DNA of 14,212 nucleotides from Bacillota bacterium (GTDB lineage: Bacteria > Bacillota > Clostridia > Acetivibrionales > DSM-1351), in assembly GCA_023416275.1 (NCBI GenBank), contig JAEZIB010000123.1:1-14212 (forward strand). Reading direction: 5' to 3'. This document shows positions 1-6,942 of the stretch, piece by piece. The notes beneath the pieces were generated by a model. The model saw only the letters and a list, made by a program, of their open reading frames with translations. It had not been told where the DNA came from and did no database searches. Both the position numbers and the translations under genes were made by a program. Within the stretch, counting starts at the first letter, position 1, and each line of letters begins with the position of its first letter.

Positions 1-192
1 CTCAAGTTCTTTAATCCTTGAGTTATCGCTATTTTCAGGTTCTTTAGCAGCAGTTACCCAACGCCTCAAAGCAGGCTCTGATACATCAAGGCTCCTACTA
101 ACTTCGCTAATAGATTTACCTTTTTCAATAACCATTTTTACAGCACTTGCTTTAAATTCATCATCATATCTTTTTGGCTTATTGCTTCCCAT
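1..192 (-). CDS. IS3-family transposase OrfA, N-terminal part (runs off window)
   Basis: The 64 visible codons start at ATG 192-190 and read MGSNKPKRYDDEFKASAVKM, followed by a helix-turn-helix stretch (SISEVSRSLDVSEPALRRWV) and the start of a charged helix ending RIKELE. This is the HTH_Tnp_1 pattern of OrfA proteins in the IS3/IS911 group, which bind the IS ends and are fused to the DDE OrfB by programmed frameshifting. The RBS GGAGGG (plus-strand positions 201-206) sits 8 bases before the ATG, which fixes the start. The protein is cut by the window edge, so whether the element is intact cannot be judged. No frame break is visible in this part. Confidence 0.88.
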   Translation of the reverse strand, partial: MGSNKPKRYDDEFKASAVKMVIEKGKSISEVSRSLDVSEPALRRWVTAAKEPENSDNSRIKELE

Positions 193-214
193 TTTGTCTG
201 CCCTCCATGATTTT

Positions 215-244
215 ATTATACAATCACGAGGTTGTGTCCGTCAA
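215..244 (-). promoter_or_regulatory. sigma-A-like promoter of the IS3 transposase
   Basis: On the minus strand, TTGACG (239-244) is followed after 18 bases by TATAAT (215-220). It lies just inside the presumed IS end and about 25 bases upstream of the orfA start. Both boxes are near consensus. Confidence 0.6.
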
Positions 245-249
245 AGTCA

Positions 250-622
250 GCATAACTCAGAACCCGAAAACAAATCAGTACATATAGAATCAGAAAATAA
301 CAGTATAAATCCAATAAACGGCATAAATGAAAACCTGGATGAAGCTGAGCAGTTATATATAAATGAAAAAGCAAAACAGGATGAAAAGAAAGCCAAGCAA
401 GAGTACATTGAATTTAGAGTGTACTCAATATCACAAAATAATAATAATCAAATTGTTGATGCAGAGCTGGATGATGAACCAGTGAAAACAAAAGTTAACT
501 CTCTAAAAGTTTTAAATAATAAAAAATTATTTGCTAAGATTATAAAACCAATTTCTTATGTAATATCTGCTTGTAAATCTCGGTTTTCAACCAAAAATGA
601 ACTGGAGGGAGGTCACCAGTGA
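250..622 (+). pseudogene. 3' remnant of an unrecognised gene truncated by the IS3 element
   Basis: This open frame runs without a stop from inside the IS end to the TGA at 620-622. Nothing upstream of 250 is likely to be native, because the frame's apparent ATG at 182 lies in IS sequence. The roughly 123 host-derived residues are rich in Asn, Glu and Lys, with a charged helical segment (EKAKQDEKKAKQEY) and a basic C-terminus ending ELEGGHQ. No signal peptide, membrane segment or family motif is recognised. The stop overlaps a GTG start (GTGA) of a short downstream ORF that has an excellent RBS inside this frame, so the two were probably operon partners. Its N-terminus is lost and it is probably non-functional. 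Confidence 0.5.
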
Positions 623-714
623 CCCTCCAAGAACTTATCCATTTAACTAGGATACTGAAAAAGAAAATGTATATTTATACAGAAAATATGAATAGTCATA
701 AAGTTAATAGTTAA
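619..714 (+). pseudogene. truncated GTG-start ORF, 31 codons
   Basis: A GTG at 619 overlaps the preceding stop by the GTGA arrangement and has a strong RBS, GGAGGGAGG (604-612), six bases away. The peptide begins (V/M)TLQELIHLTRILKKK and then stops at TAA 712-714. A start of this kind (short helix, then KKK) resembles the cytoplasmic N-terminus of chain-length-determinant (Wzz-type) membrane proteins, but the expected transmembrane helix does not follow. The likely reading is that a larger gene was cut after about 16 codons by a deletion joining it to the sequence before the ATPase promoter. The family assignment is only a guess. Confidence 0.35.
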
Positions 715-726
715 TAATAGTTATAC

Positions 727-754
727 TTGAAATTATAATAATGTATAGTATAAT
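727..754 (+). promoter_or_regulatory. sigma-A-like promoter of the first DUF234 ATPase
   Basis: TTGAAA (727-732), a 16-base spacer and TATAAT (749-754) lie about 20 bases upstream of the ATPase ATG at 776. The gap to the RBS GAGGTGA (763-769) implies a very short leader. The boxes are flanked by AATTATA/TATAATT half repeats (731-737 and 749-755) that may simply reflect AT-richness. Confidence 0.55.
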
Positions 755-775
755 TATTGCTAGAGGTGAAGTTAA

Positions 776-2164
776 ATGAAAAATTTTATTGACAGGGAAC
801 AAGAAATGCAATTTTTAAATGACGAATACAATCGGAAGGGTTCTTCTCTGGTGGTTCTTTATGGTAGGCGCAGAGTAGGTAAGACAGAGCTGTCATCTGC
901 GTTTATACGAAATAAAAATGCACTGTATTTTCTTGTTACCGAAGAAAGTGAGCTGCAAAATCGTAATGCCTTTAAGGAGTCTATTGCAGAATTTTGTGAT
1001 AACGACCTATTAAGAAATGCAAAGGTAGACAGTTGGGAAATTTTATTTAAGACACTTCTTACAAAAGCTATTGGAAAAAAATTGGTTTTAGTAATAGATG
1101 AATTTCAATATTTAGGGAAATCAAATCCTGCATTTCCATCGGTTTTACAAAAAATATGGGATACTATGCTGAAGGATCAAAATATCATGGTAATTCTTTG
1201 TGGATCATTAATATCAATGATGGAGAGTCAGACATTGAATTATACTAGTCCACTGTATGGCAGACGAACAGGGCAAATTAAACTGAAACAAATACCTTTT
1301 GCATATTATCAGGAGTTTTTCCCAAAGAAGAAACGAAAGGATTTAATTGAATATTTTGCGGTTACAGGTGGTGTGCCAAAATATATAGAGCTTTTTTATG
1401 ATAGTGATAACATTTATTCTGCAATTGATAAAAATGTCTTATCAAAACAAAGCTTTCTTTATGATGAGCCGAATTTCTTATTGCAGCGTGAAGTTACAGA
1501 GGTCGGAAGTTATTTTTCCGTTATAAAAGCAATTGCTGCAGGTAATCAAAAGTTGGCTAAAATAGCTGGAAACTTGGAATTAAAGCAGACTGGATTGACA
1601 AAATATCTAAAAACTTTAATTGACCTAGATATTTTAGAGCGAGAAGTTCCTGTAACTGAAGAAAATCCTGAAAAGAGCAAGATGGGACTATATAAGATAA
1701 AGGATAATTTCATTCTTTTCTGGTTTAAATTTATATATCCGAATTTAAGCTTTATTGAGTCTGGAAACAAAGAGCTTGCTATGAAAAAGATAAAGGCAAA
1801 TCTTACAGATGGTCATATCAGCTATGTATATGAAGATATATGCATAGAGGAAATGTGGAAGCTGAATGCTGAGGAAAAATGGGACTTCACTTTTAATAAA
1901 GTAGGTAGATGGTGGAGTAACAATAAGGAAATTGATATTGTTGCCTTTGATAGTACAGGGACGGATATAATCTTTGGAGAGTGCAAATATTGGGAAGGCA
2001 AAGTTGGGGTCAATATTCTGTCTGAACTTGAAGAAAAGGCAAAGTCGGTTGCATGGAAAAAAGAACTCCGTAAAGAGCACTTTATCCTTTTTAGTATAAA
2101 TGGATTTACAGAGGAACTGGTTGAATTGGCTAAGACAAGGGATGATGTTGTTTTGAGTGAGTAA
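776..2164 (+). CDS. DUF234-type AAA/P-loop ATPase with C-terminal PD-(D/E)xK-like domain (COG1672)
   Basis: The protein has 462 residues. Walker A is GRRRVGKT at 30-37 and Walker B is LVLVIDE ending at D108-E109. A sensor-like CGS follows at 142-144, the family signature PLYGRRTG at 159-166 and GGVPKY at 198-203. A winged-helix region spans about 248-310. The C-terminal domain (about 340-460) contains GRWW, then E385-I-D387 and E402-C-K404, the layout of a PD-(D/E)xK nuclease core. These are marks of the archaeal-type ATPase family ATPase_2 plus DUF234. Its cellular role is not established, and a DNA-directed nuclease or switch function is inference. The start is supported by GAGGTGA at 763-769. 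It has its own promoter and converges on a paralogue at 3412-4806. The length and motifs look intact. Confidence 0.9.
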   Translation: MKNFIDREQEMQFLNDEYNRKGSSLVVLYGRRRVGKTELSSAFIRNKNALYFLVTEESELQNRNAFKESIAEFCDNDLLRNAKVDSWEILFKTLLTKAIGKKLVLVIDEFQYLGKSNPAFPSVLQKIWDTMLKDQNIMVILCGSLISMMESQTLNYTSPLYGRRTGQIKLKQIPFAYYQEFFPKKKRKDLIEYFAVTGGVPKYIELFYDSDNIYSAIDKNVLSKQSFLYDEPNFLLQREVTEVGSYFSVIKAIAAGNQKLAKIAGNLELKQTGLTKYLKTLIDLDILEREVPVTEENPEKSKMGLYKIKDNFILFWFKFIYPNLSFIESGNKELAMKKIKANLTDGHISYVYEDICIEEMWKLNAEEKWDFTFNKVGRWWSNNKEIDIVAFDSTGTDIIFGECKYWEGKVGVNILSELEEKAKSVAWKKELRKEHFILFSINGFTEELVELAKTRDDVVLSE

Positions 2165-2580
2165 CTACTTGATTCTGAAGATAATAAAAATTATATCCTG
2201 CTACCAAGGTCTTTAGTGGTGCAAAATATCATTTTTGTAGTAACCAAAGCTATCGAGAAGAGTAGACTATGATAATGTTTTGATTGGATAACTATGTAAA
2301 CCGATATGCAATAGTGTACCATGAACTTGGGTGAAAAATTTATGAAAAATTATATCTAATTAATAAAACGAGATGCTTTCTCGGTATAAAAATTCCGCCT
2401 TTCAAAATAAATATAAAAGTACATAACCTCCTCCAAAAGTTTATCATCAGTGGAGGTTTTGAGGTTGAGTTACTGGATGAATGATGTCGTTTGCAAGGTG
2501 GTTTTATCGAGGAGCATGGCATCAACGCCGCTTCACTAAAGTCAATTACGATAATAATATACAGAATAGAGGGGAACTAA
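2165..2580. other. 416-base gap with no convincing gene
   Basis: No ORF here looks like a gene in either strand. A plus-strand stretch near 2455-2579 (FEVELLDE, a stop, then a longer open run ending RIEGN) reads somewhat like decayed coding sequence but has no recognised family. One inverted repeat, AACCTCC/GGAGGTT (2425-2431 and 2452-2458), could fold with a 20-base loop. It lacks a T-tract, so it is not a clear terminator. No clear terminator for the upstream ATPase and no strong promoter for the downstream gene were found. Confidence 0.4.
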
Positions 2581-3324
2581 ATGAACGTAAAAATTGCAGT
2601 GGCTATAATGATTTTACTTTTTAATATCATTTGTGGTTTACCTGAATTACAGAATACAGGAGAACGAATAAATGAAAAAAGGAAGGCCTCGGACAAACAA
2701 GAGTCTGTTTCAACAGTAAATTCAGTAGAGAAAGATGAAGAAAGTATTCGTAAATTGCTTCAGGATTTTACTGATGCTGCCAAAGAGAAGAATAAAGATG
2801 ATATTTTGCAGTACTTTGCTCTGAATGAATATATCGAGGGTTATAATCTTGAAATGATGAAAAAGGATTTTGGTGAAATGGCCAAGAAGCCTACTTACGA
2901 AGAAAGGCTTCTTAATATGGAAAAAAAGTATAACTTGTTTTTGTTTGGGTTTACGTTAACAGAGGATGAAATGGCAGAGAATGAACTAGCTCTTGATGAC
3001 GCCATTAAAAGTTTGCAGCAACTGAATCTAAATGAATTAAGTATTCAAAGAGTCGATACCCCAAATGAAGAAAAAACAGAAACAGAAGCTTTTGAAAAGA
3101 TGATAAGAAACCGCTGTACGAGATACGGAGCTGAGAGTATAGCTTACAGAACAATATTGTATAGTTGCGGTGAAAATACCTATTATTGTGGCTTTGAACT
3201 TTTCAAATATAATGGAACATGGAAAATAAATGAGTTAAGAGCATCTGTTACTTTGGTTGACGCTAACATTGTGACCACTACATGCAGTGAAAAAGAATAT
3301 TTAGAGATTATTGAAAAGAAATAA
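2581..3324 (+). CDS. secreted or membrane-anchored protein with NTF2-like features
   Basis: The 247-residue protein starts with a short basic N-terminus and a hydrophobic stretch at about 5-20 (IAVAIMILLFNIICGL), so it should be exported. C18 is preceded by NII, which is a poor lipobox, so lipidation is uncertain. A charged linker follows, then a helix (ESIRKLLQDFTDAAKEKNKDDI, about 53-75), and the C-terminus has beta-rich segments such as YYCGFELFKYNGTWKINEL. Helix-first and GxWKI-ending proteins of this kind often have an NTF2/SnoaL-like fold, but no specific family is recognised. The RBS AGAGGGG (2568-2574) with six-base spacing fixes the start. It lies between two convergent ATPases, and no functional link can be shown. 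Confidence 0.65.
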   Translation: MNVKIAVAIMILLFNIICGLPELQNTGERINEKRKASDKQESVSTVNSVEKDEESIRKLLQDFTDAAKEKNKDDILQYFALNEYIEGYNLEMMKKDFGEMAKKPTYEERLLNMEKKYNLFLFGFTLTEDEMAENELALDDAIKSLQQLNLNELSIQRVDTPNEEKTETEAFEKMIRNRCTRYGAESIAYRTILYSCGENTYYCGFELFKYNGTWKINELRASVTLVDANIVTTTCSEKEYLEIIEKK

Positions 3325-3411
3325 AAATTGTTTTTTTGGTCAGAATTCCCGGAGTTCTTGTTCTATATGCAGTCATTCATATTACTGTTTGACGGCACAA
3401 AAAACTTAATG

Positions 3412-4806
3412 TCAAAAGTACATCCCCTTCAAATCCACAAGCCCAACATTACCCATTTTTCCAGCAGCTTCTACCAATTCATTGGTAAATCCTGATTTTG
3501 AAAACAGCATATAGTGCTTGTTTTTAAATTGTTTTAATAGCTCACCTTTTTCCATTAAATCATTTAAAACGCCTATGCCCACAAGCTCATTTTTCCACTT
3601 GCATTCTCCAAAGATAGCATTTTCATCATCTACAGCTAGGACATCAATTTCCTCTTGGCGTTTTTTAACAGGGTTATTACCCCACCATCTACCAATCCTC
3701 CCGAATACAAATGGCAAGGACAGCTTTGCATTTTCACGCATAAGATATTGAACACACATCTGTTCAAATATTTGACCCATATAATTTGATAGCTGGGGAG
3801 CAATAGCTTTGTCATAAACAATATCAGATAGACCTGTTGCTATACTGCTCATATTGTTAGGAATAAACCTATACCAAAAGCGGAACATTTGGTCATCCAG
3901 CAGATAAATACTTTTCCGCCCTTCATCTTCAGTAAGTGGTTTATCCTTTTTAATAATTCCCAATGCCATTAGAGCAGATATATATTTTGCACATTTATTA
4001 CTCTCAAGACCGTTCTTTGTGGCAATTTCATTTAGCTTTGAGGCTCCGTTTGCAATGGCTGCAATAATTCCGTTGTAGGTAGCAGGCTCTCTTAATTCCT
4101 GTTTTAGTAGATTAACTGGTTCTTCAAATAAGTGTCCAGATTCACTCAAAAATAAGTTTTCTATATTCTCCTTAAGGCTCATATTTAACCTGACCCTTGA
4201 CAGATATTCAGGTATTCCACCTGTTATTCCATATAATATAGCTTGCTCCTCTATGGCAAAACATTCCAGTAGTAAAGCAGATTCATAATAGGTAAAAGGC
4301 TTGATCTTAAACTGTGCAGTTCTTCTTCCGTATAATGGGCTTTTATACCCTAATACCTGATACTCCATGAAGCTCATGGATGAGCCGCAAAGAATCAAAA
4401 AGAGCTTGCTATCCTTCAGCTTCATATCAATATGGGCTTGCAGAATTGATGAAATTACCCTGTTGCTTTGAGCGAGATAGGGGTACTCATCAATAACCAG
4501 TATAACCCGTTCATCTTGTGATATATTGTAAATATACTCAAAAGCCTTTTCCCAATTGGAGAAATATACATTCCCCTGGGACTCCTTTGAAGTAACACTA
4601 AATACATCTGAACTGAAATTTTCTATATTTATAATATCATTTGCCTCACGAGCAATAAAATAGATGGCTTTTTTACCTTTGCAGAATTCTTTTATAAGAG
4701 TGGTTTTTCCGACTCTTCGCCTGCCGTATATAACTGCAAATTCAAATTGACCGCTTTCGTACATCGAATTTAATTTTTTTAATTCCTGGTGTCTGCCGAC
4801 AAACAT
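3412..4806 (-). CDS. second DUF234-type ATPase with PD-(D/E)xK-like C-terminus (COG1672)
   Basis: The 464-residue protein is a paralogue of the ATPase at 776-2164, with the same domain order. Walker A is GRRRVGKTT at 28-36, Walker B RVILVIDEYPYL has D106-E107, CGS is at 140-142, PLYGRRT at 157-163, and TGGIPEY follows. Next come a winged-helix region and a C-terminal domain with GRWW, E386-I-D388 and E401-C-K403. All expected key residues are present and the length matches, so it should be functional. The RBS GAGAGGTGAA lies before ATG 4806-4804. Unlike its paralogue, its promoter is covered by a double palindrome (4826-4860), which suggests dedicated repression. The two copies diverge well outside the motifs, which argues against a recent tandem duplication. 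Confidence 0.9.
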   Translation of the reverse strand: MFVGRHQELKKLNSMYESGQFEFAVIYGRRRVGKTTLIKEFCKGKKAIYFIAREANDIINIENFSSDVFSVTSKESQGNVYFSNWEKAFEYIYNISQDERVILVIDEYPYLAQSNRVISSILQAHIDMKLKDSKLFLILCGSSMSFMEYQVLGYKSPLYGRRTAQFKIKPFTYYESALLLECFAIEEQAILYGITGGIPEYLSRVRLNMSLKENIENLFLSESGHLFEEPVNLLKQELREPATYNGIIAAIANGASKLNEIATKNGLESNKCAKYISALMALGIIKKDKPLTEDEGRKSIYLLDDQMFRFWYRFIPNNMSSIATGLSDIVYDKAIAPQLSNYMGQIFEQMCVQYLMRENAKLSLPFVFGRIGRWWGNNPVKKRQEEIDVLAVDDENAIFGECKWKNELVGIGVLNDLMEKGELLKQFKNKHYMLFSKSGFTNELVEAAGKMGNVGLVDLKGMYF

Positions 4807-4825
4807 TGATATTCACCTCTCGATT

Positions 4826-4860
4826 TATCAACTCGTAAGTTTGCAACTTATAAGTTGATA
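4826..4860. promoter_or_regulatory. 35-bp double-palindrome operator or leader hairpin
   Basis: Arms TATCAACTCGTAAGT (4826-4840) and ACTTATAAGTTGATA (4846-4860) are inverted repeats matching at 13 of 15 positions around a five-base centre. The right half holds a perfect 14-bp palindrome, CAACTTATAAGTTG (4844-4857), and the left half holds an imperfect copy at 4829-4842, centred 15 bp away. The element overlaps the -10 box and the expected transcription start of the ATPase promoter. That position fits a repressor operator. A hairpin in the 5' end of the mRNA is the alternative. Confidence 0.6.
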
Positions 4861-4886
4861 TTATCATAATAACACTATAAATTCAA
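4858..4886 (-). promoter_or_regulatory. promoter of the second DUF234 ATPase
   Basis: On the minus strand TTGAAT (4881-4886), 17 bases and TAATAT (4858-4863) form a near-consensus sigma-A promoter about 50 bases upstream of the start codon. It is partly covered by the palindromic element at 4826-4860. Confidence 0.55.
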
Positions 4887-5383
4887 GTTAGGTGAAATAT
4901 TACCCGATAGATCCCAAAATTATTAGACTAAAAATCTTAAACGCAAAGGCATAGCTTTTTCAATTTGATATAATTCCAGTTGATTGAAAAACTACAATAT
5001 ATAGTTGAAATATTCTAAAATTTGCCATAAAATAGGATGTAGCTTAAAATAATCTGAATATAGTTATGAATACTTGAAATTTATGTATTATAAAGATGAT
5101 AATTTTAATTTTTTCGTGAATTTGATAAGACAGTTTAAAAAATATTAGTATTAAGTATCCTTTGTGAAGATTTTAGAGCGATTTATTAAACTTATAACTT
5201 ATCATAGCCTTCGTCAAGATAAGTTCCAATATTACATGAAAGGTACTTTGATTGTAAGCGCAGAACAATCTTACGTTTATCAAAAAAGATTGCATCCCCT
5301 TTCTTTGATTGCTTAAAATAAGTCTATATTAAGGGGATATTAATAAAAGCGACATAATAGAAAATCCTACTGAGCTATATTTT
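4887..5383. other. intergenic region, no intact gene
   Basis: This stretch of almost 500 bases is very AT-rich and has no start-to-stop ORF of note. The part up to about 5190 shows nothing recognisable. A possible coding relic occupies 5192-5323 on the minus strand (listed separately). An inverted repeat ATCCCCTT/AAGGGGAT (5294-5301 and 5331-5338) has perfect 8-bp arms around a 29-base loop, without an obvious T-tract. Confidence 0.4.
5192..5323 (-). pseudogene. possible coding relic, 43 codons, no start codon
   Basis: Between an upstream TAG and the TAA at 5194-5192 the minus strand has an open frame with protein-like composition, including GDAIFFDKRKIVLRLQSKYL and ending YLDEGYDKL. It contains no ATG, GTG or TTG start, so it is not a complete gene. 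The residue pattern looks more like true coding sequence than the surrounding AT-rich DNA, but no family is recognised. It is probably the 3' end of a decayed gene. Confidence 0.25.
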
Positions 5384-5893
5384 TTATTTCAAAATTTCAT
5401 TTTTAGTATAATTATATTTGAATTTATGTAACCCTTTTATAGTTTTTTCACCATGAAAAACCTGTGTAAAAGAATTAGCAACTTCTAAATCAATAGTATC
5501 GTTATTTAGCAGAAAAATTTTCTGTGAAGAATCACTATTGGTTACTATAAGGCTCTTATCATTGTAAAATTCTAATCTTGAGCCTTTGGTATAAACCTTG
5601 CTTATAATAACTTTTTTGCCATCTTTAACTTCTATATAGGTGCCTCTGGCACCAGGATGCTCTCCGATTTTAAAAGATAACAAGACAGAATTTTGCGAAA
5701 GTGATGATAAAGCAGTAATAGTATTTGTGGAGGAAATATTAGAAGGAGAATAGTACATTTCTAAAATATAAAACACTATACTCATAATGCCAATGATTGC
5801 TATTACAACTAAAAAATAAGAACGAGTATTAATAGTATTTGAATTAACTGATATTGACTCATATGATGGGTCTATTTTAGTTTCAATTGGCAT
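5384..5893 (-). CDS. single-pass membrane protein of unknown function
   Basis: The 169-residue protein has a polar N-terminus of about 24 residues, one transmembrane helix (about 25-47, YFLVVIAIIGIMSIVFYILE) and a beta-rich outer domain of about 115 residues with GEHPGARGTYIEVKDG and NDTIDLEV. The outer domain faintly resembles DUF5412-type extracellular domains, which is not a secure match. The start ATG 5893-5891 lies six bases after the stop of the upstream gene and has no Shine-Dalgarno sequence, so translation probably depends on reinitiation after the upstream gene. The unit is likely co-transcribed with 5900-6559, and its function is unknown. Confidence 0.65.
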   Translation of the reverse strand: MPIETKIDPSYESISVNSNTINTRSYFLVVIAIIGIMSIVFYILEMYYSPSNISSTNTITALSSLSQNSVLLSFKIGEHPGARGTYIEVKDGKKVIISKVYTKGSRLEFYNDKSLIVTNSDSSQKIFLLNNDTIDLEVANSFTQVFHGEKTIKGLHKFKYNYTKNEILK

Positions 5894-5899
5894 TGCATG

Positions 5900-6559
5900 T
5901 TATATAGATAAATCCATATTCGGGTTTTCAAATTTTCCATATTGCTTAATCAAATAGTCTTCGGAGCCATATCCAACATCGACCCAATCTAATATTAAAT
6001 CAAACTCTAGAGGAATTTTAATTAATTTAAGATTTTCAGCAGCTTCTTTGCTGTCTATTGAAAATGGACTGTCTGGCTCTTCAAATAGAAAAAAATTTCC
6101 CTGAATGATATTGCAATGCTCGCAATGATTTGCATAACATTCGGATTTCAGTGTTTTTGAATAACTTTTATAATAGTTATATTGATTTTTTAAATGCGTT
6201 AGCAGCTTTTCTGGTAAAGGCGAAAGCTCACTGGCTATATGTATATCCTTATAGTAATACCAATAAGTTTTATCGTTTTCAAATACAGCTTCTTCAGATA
6301 TTTCATAATAATTTTCAAGACCAAGACCTATTACGGTTGTTTGTCTATGACATTTAAAGCATTCCTTTTTACCTATTACTATGTATATATGATCACAAAT
6401 AATGGTAGCGAAATCTGTATTATTCAAAATCCACTTTTTAAACTTTGGATAGTCATATTTATTTTTTACATACCATTTTTTTCTTTCATTATTCCAAAAA
6501 GCTCCTAAAGCTTTTACTTCGTCTTTTTGTGAGTATGGAACATCTACTAAAAGTGACAT
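5900..6559 (-). CDS. DUF5710 domain protein with paired CxxC zinc-binding motifs
   Basis: The 219-residue protein opens with LLVDVPYSQKDEVKALGAFW followed by NNERKKWYV, the DUF5710 motif (residues 3-31) also found in primase and mobile-element proteins. Two CxxC pairs, C67-x2-C70 and C146-x2-C149, probably bind one zinc ion, and C141 is nearby. The middle is rich in Tyr and Trp. No enzymatic motif is visible. The RBS GAGAGG before ATG 6559-6557 supports the start. It is the first gene of a two-gene minus-strand unit with the membrane protein at 5384-5893. The role is unknown. Confidence 0.75.
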   Translation of the reverse strand: MSLLVDVPYSQKDEVKALGAFWNNERKKWYVKNKYDYPKFKKWILNNTDFATIICDHIYIVIGKKECFKCHRQTTVIGLGLENYYEISEEAVFENDKTYWYYYKDIHIASELSPLPEKLLTHLKNQYNYYKSYSKTLKSECYANHCEHCNIIQGNFFLFEEPDSPFSIDSKEAAENLKLIKIPLEFDLILDWVDVGYGSEDYLIKQYGKFENPNMDLSI

Positions 6560-6706
6560 TATATCTAACCTCTCAAAATATTTTATGTATTTATGTATTT
6601 TTTACCGTACTCGTTGAATCCTTAAGCTTGAGCAATTGTACATATTTTTAAGATCCTTCTGGCTTTTTGTGCTTAAATCATTTATACTTTCTAATAAATC
6701 AGAAAA

Positions 6707-6820
6707 TCATGAATTTTTCTTTATATATATTTTTAAAAATTTAATTAGTAGATAAATTAAATAAATTATAACTGCAAGTGGCAAAAGCATAATAATTGAT
6801 AGCAATGATATTGAACCCAT
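6707..6820 (-). CDS. small membrane peptide, 37 residues
   Basis: The ORF begins at ATG 6820-6818 and reads MGSISLLSIIMLLPLAVIIY then LIYLLIKFLKIYIKKNS, stopping at TGA. It is one long hydrophobic helix (about 5-28) followed by a basic tail (KFLKIYIKK), a positive-inside single-pass membrane peptide. GGAGGAGAG lies directly upstream at good spacing, and a near-perfect promoter (6871-6899) is placed ahead of it, so expression is very plausible although the gene is shorter than most annotation cut-offs. It contains no cysteine and no AgrD-like C-terminus, so it is not the agr pheromone precursor. The shape would also suit a type I toxin-like peptide or a regulator of a membrane partner. It diverges from the agrB-like gene. 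Confidence 0.7.
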   Translation of the reverse strand: MGSISLLSIIMLLPLAVIIYLIYLLIKFLKIYIKKNS

Positions 6821-6870
6821 AACTCTCCTCCATTAAATTCCTAATAAGAAACTAAATGTAACATAAGGCT

Positions 6871-6899
6871 ATTATACATTGCATTTTAATTAATGTAAA
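6871..6899 (-). promoter_or_regulatory. strong promoter of the 37-residue membrane peptide
   Basis: On the minus strand TTTACA (6894-6899), a 17-base spacer and TATAAT (6871-6876) give an almost ideal sigma-A promoter about 50 bases upstream of ATG 6820. The same intergenic stretch on the plus strand has TATAAT boxes at 6907-6912 and 6924-6929 that could serve the agrB gene, but their -35 boxes are poor. Confidence 0.65.
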
Positions 6900-6942
6900 C
6901 TTATTATATAATTACACTAATTATATAATTTTGGAGCAAAAC

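Larger units (their letters stand above)
1..249 (-). mobile_element. IS3-family insertion sequence, left end (partial)
   Basis: The minus strand holds the start of an IS3-type orfA with its own promoter and RBS. The element probably ends at 249, where the minus strand begins TGACTTTGACGGACA, a TG-starting end as usual in IS3 elements. Coding sequence in the opposite orientation to the transposase (250-622) continues directly outside it, which suggests the element landed in a gene. The rest of the element, including orfB and the other inverted repeat, lies beyond the left edge. The exact end is inferred because the second repeat and target duplication cannot be compared. Confidence 0.75.

Noticed and set aside
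2340..2525. 61-codon minus-strand ORF
   Set aside because: No RBS before its start, a low-complexity composition with many Ser, His and Lys residues, and no family resemblance. It is probably chance.
3325..3411. Terminator between the convergent exported-protein gene and the second ATPase
   Set aside because: The only symmetry, GAATTCC/GGAGTTC, has a one-base centre and no T-tract, so it is not a convincing terminator.
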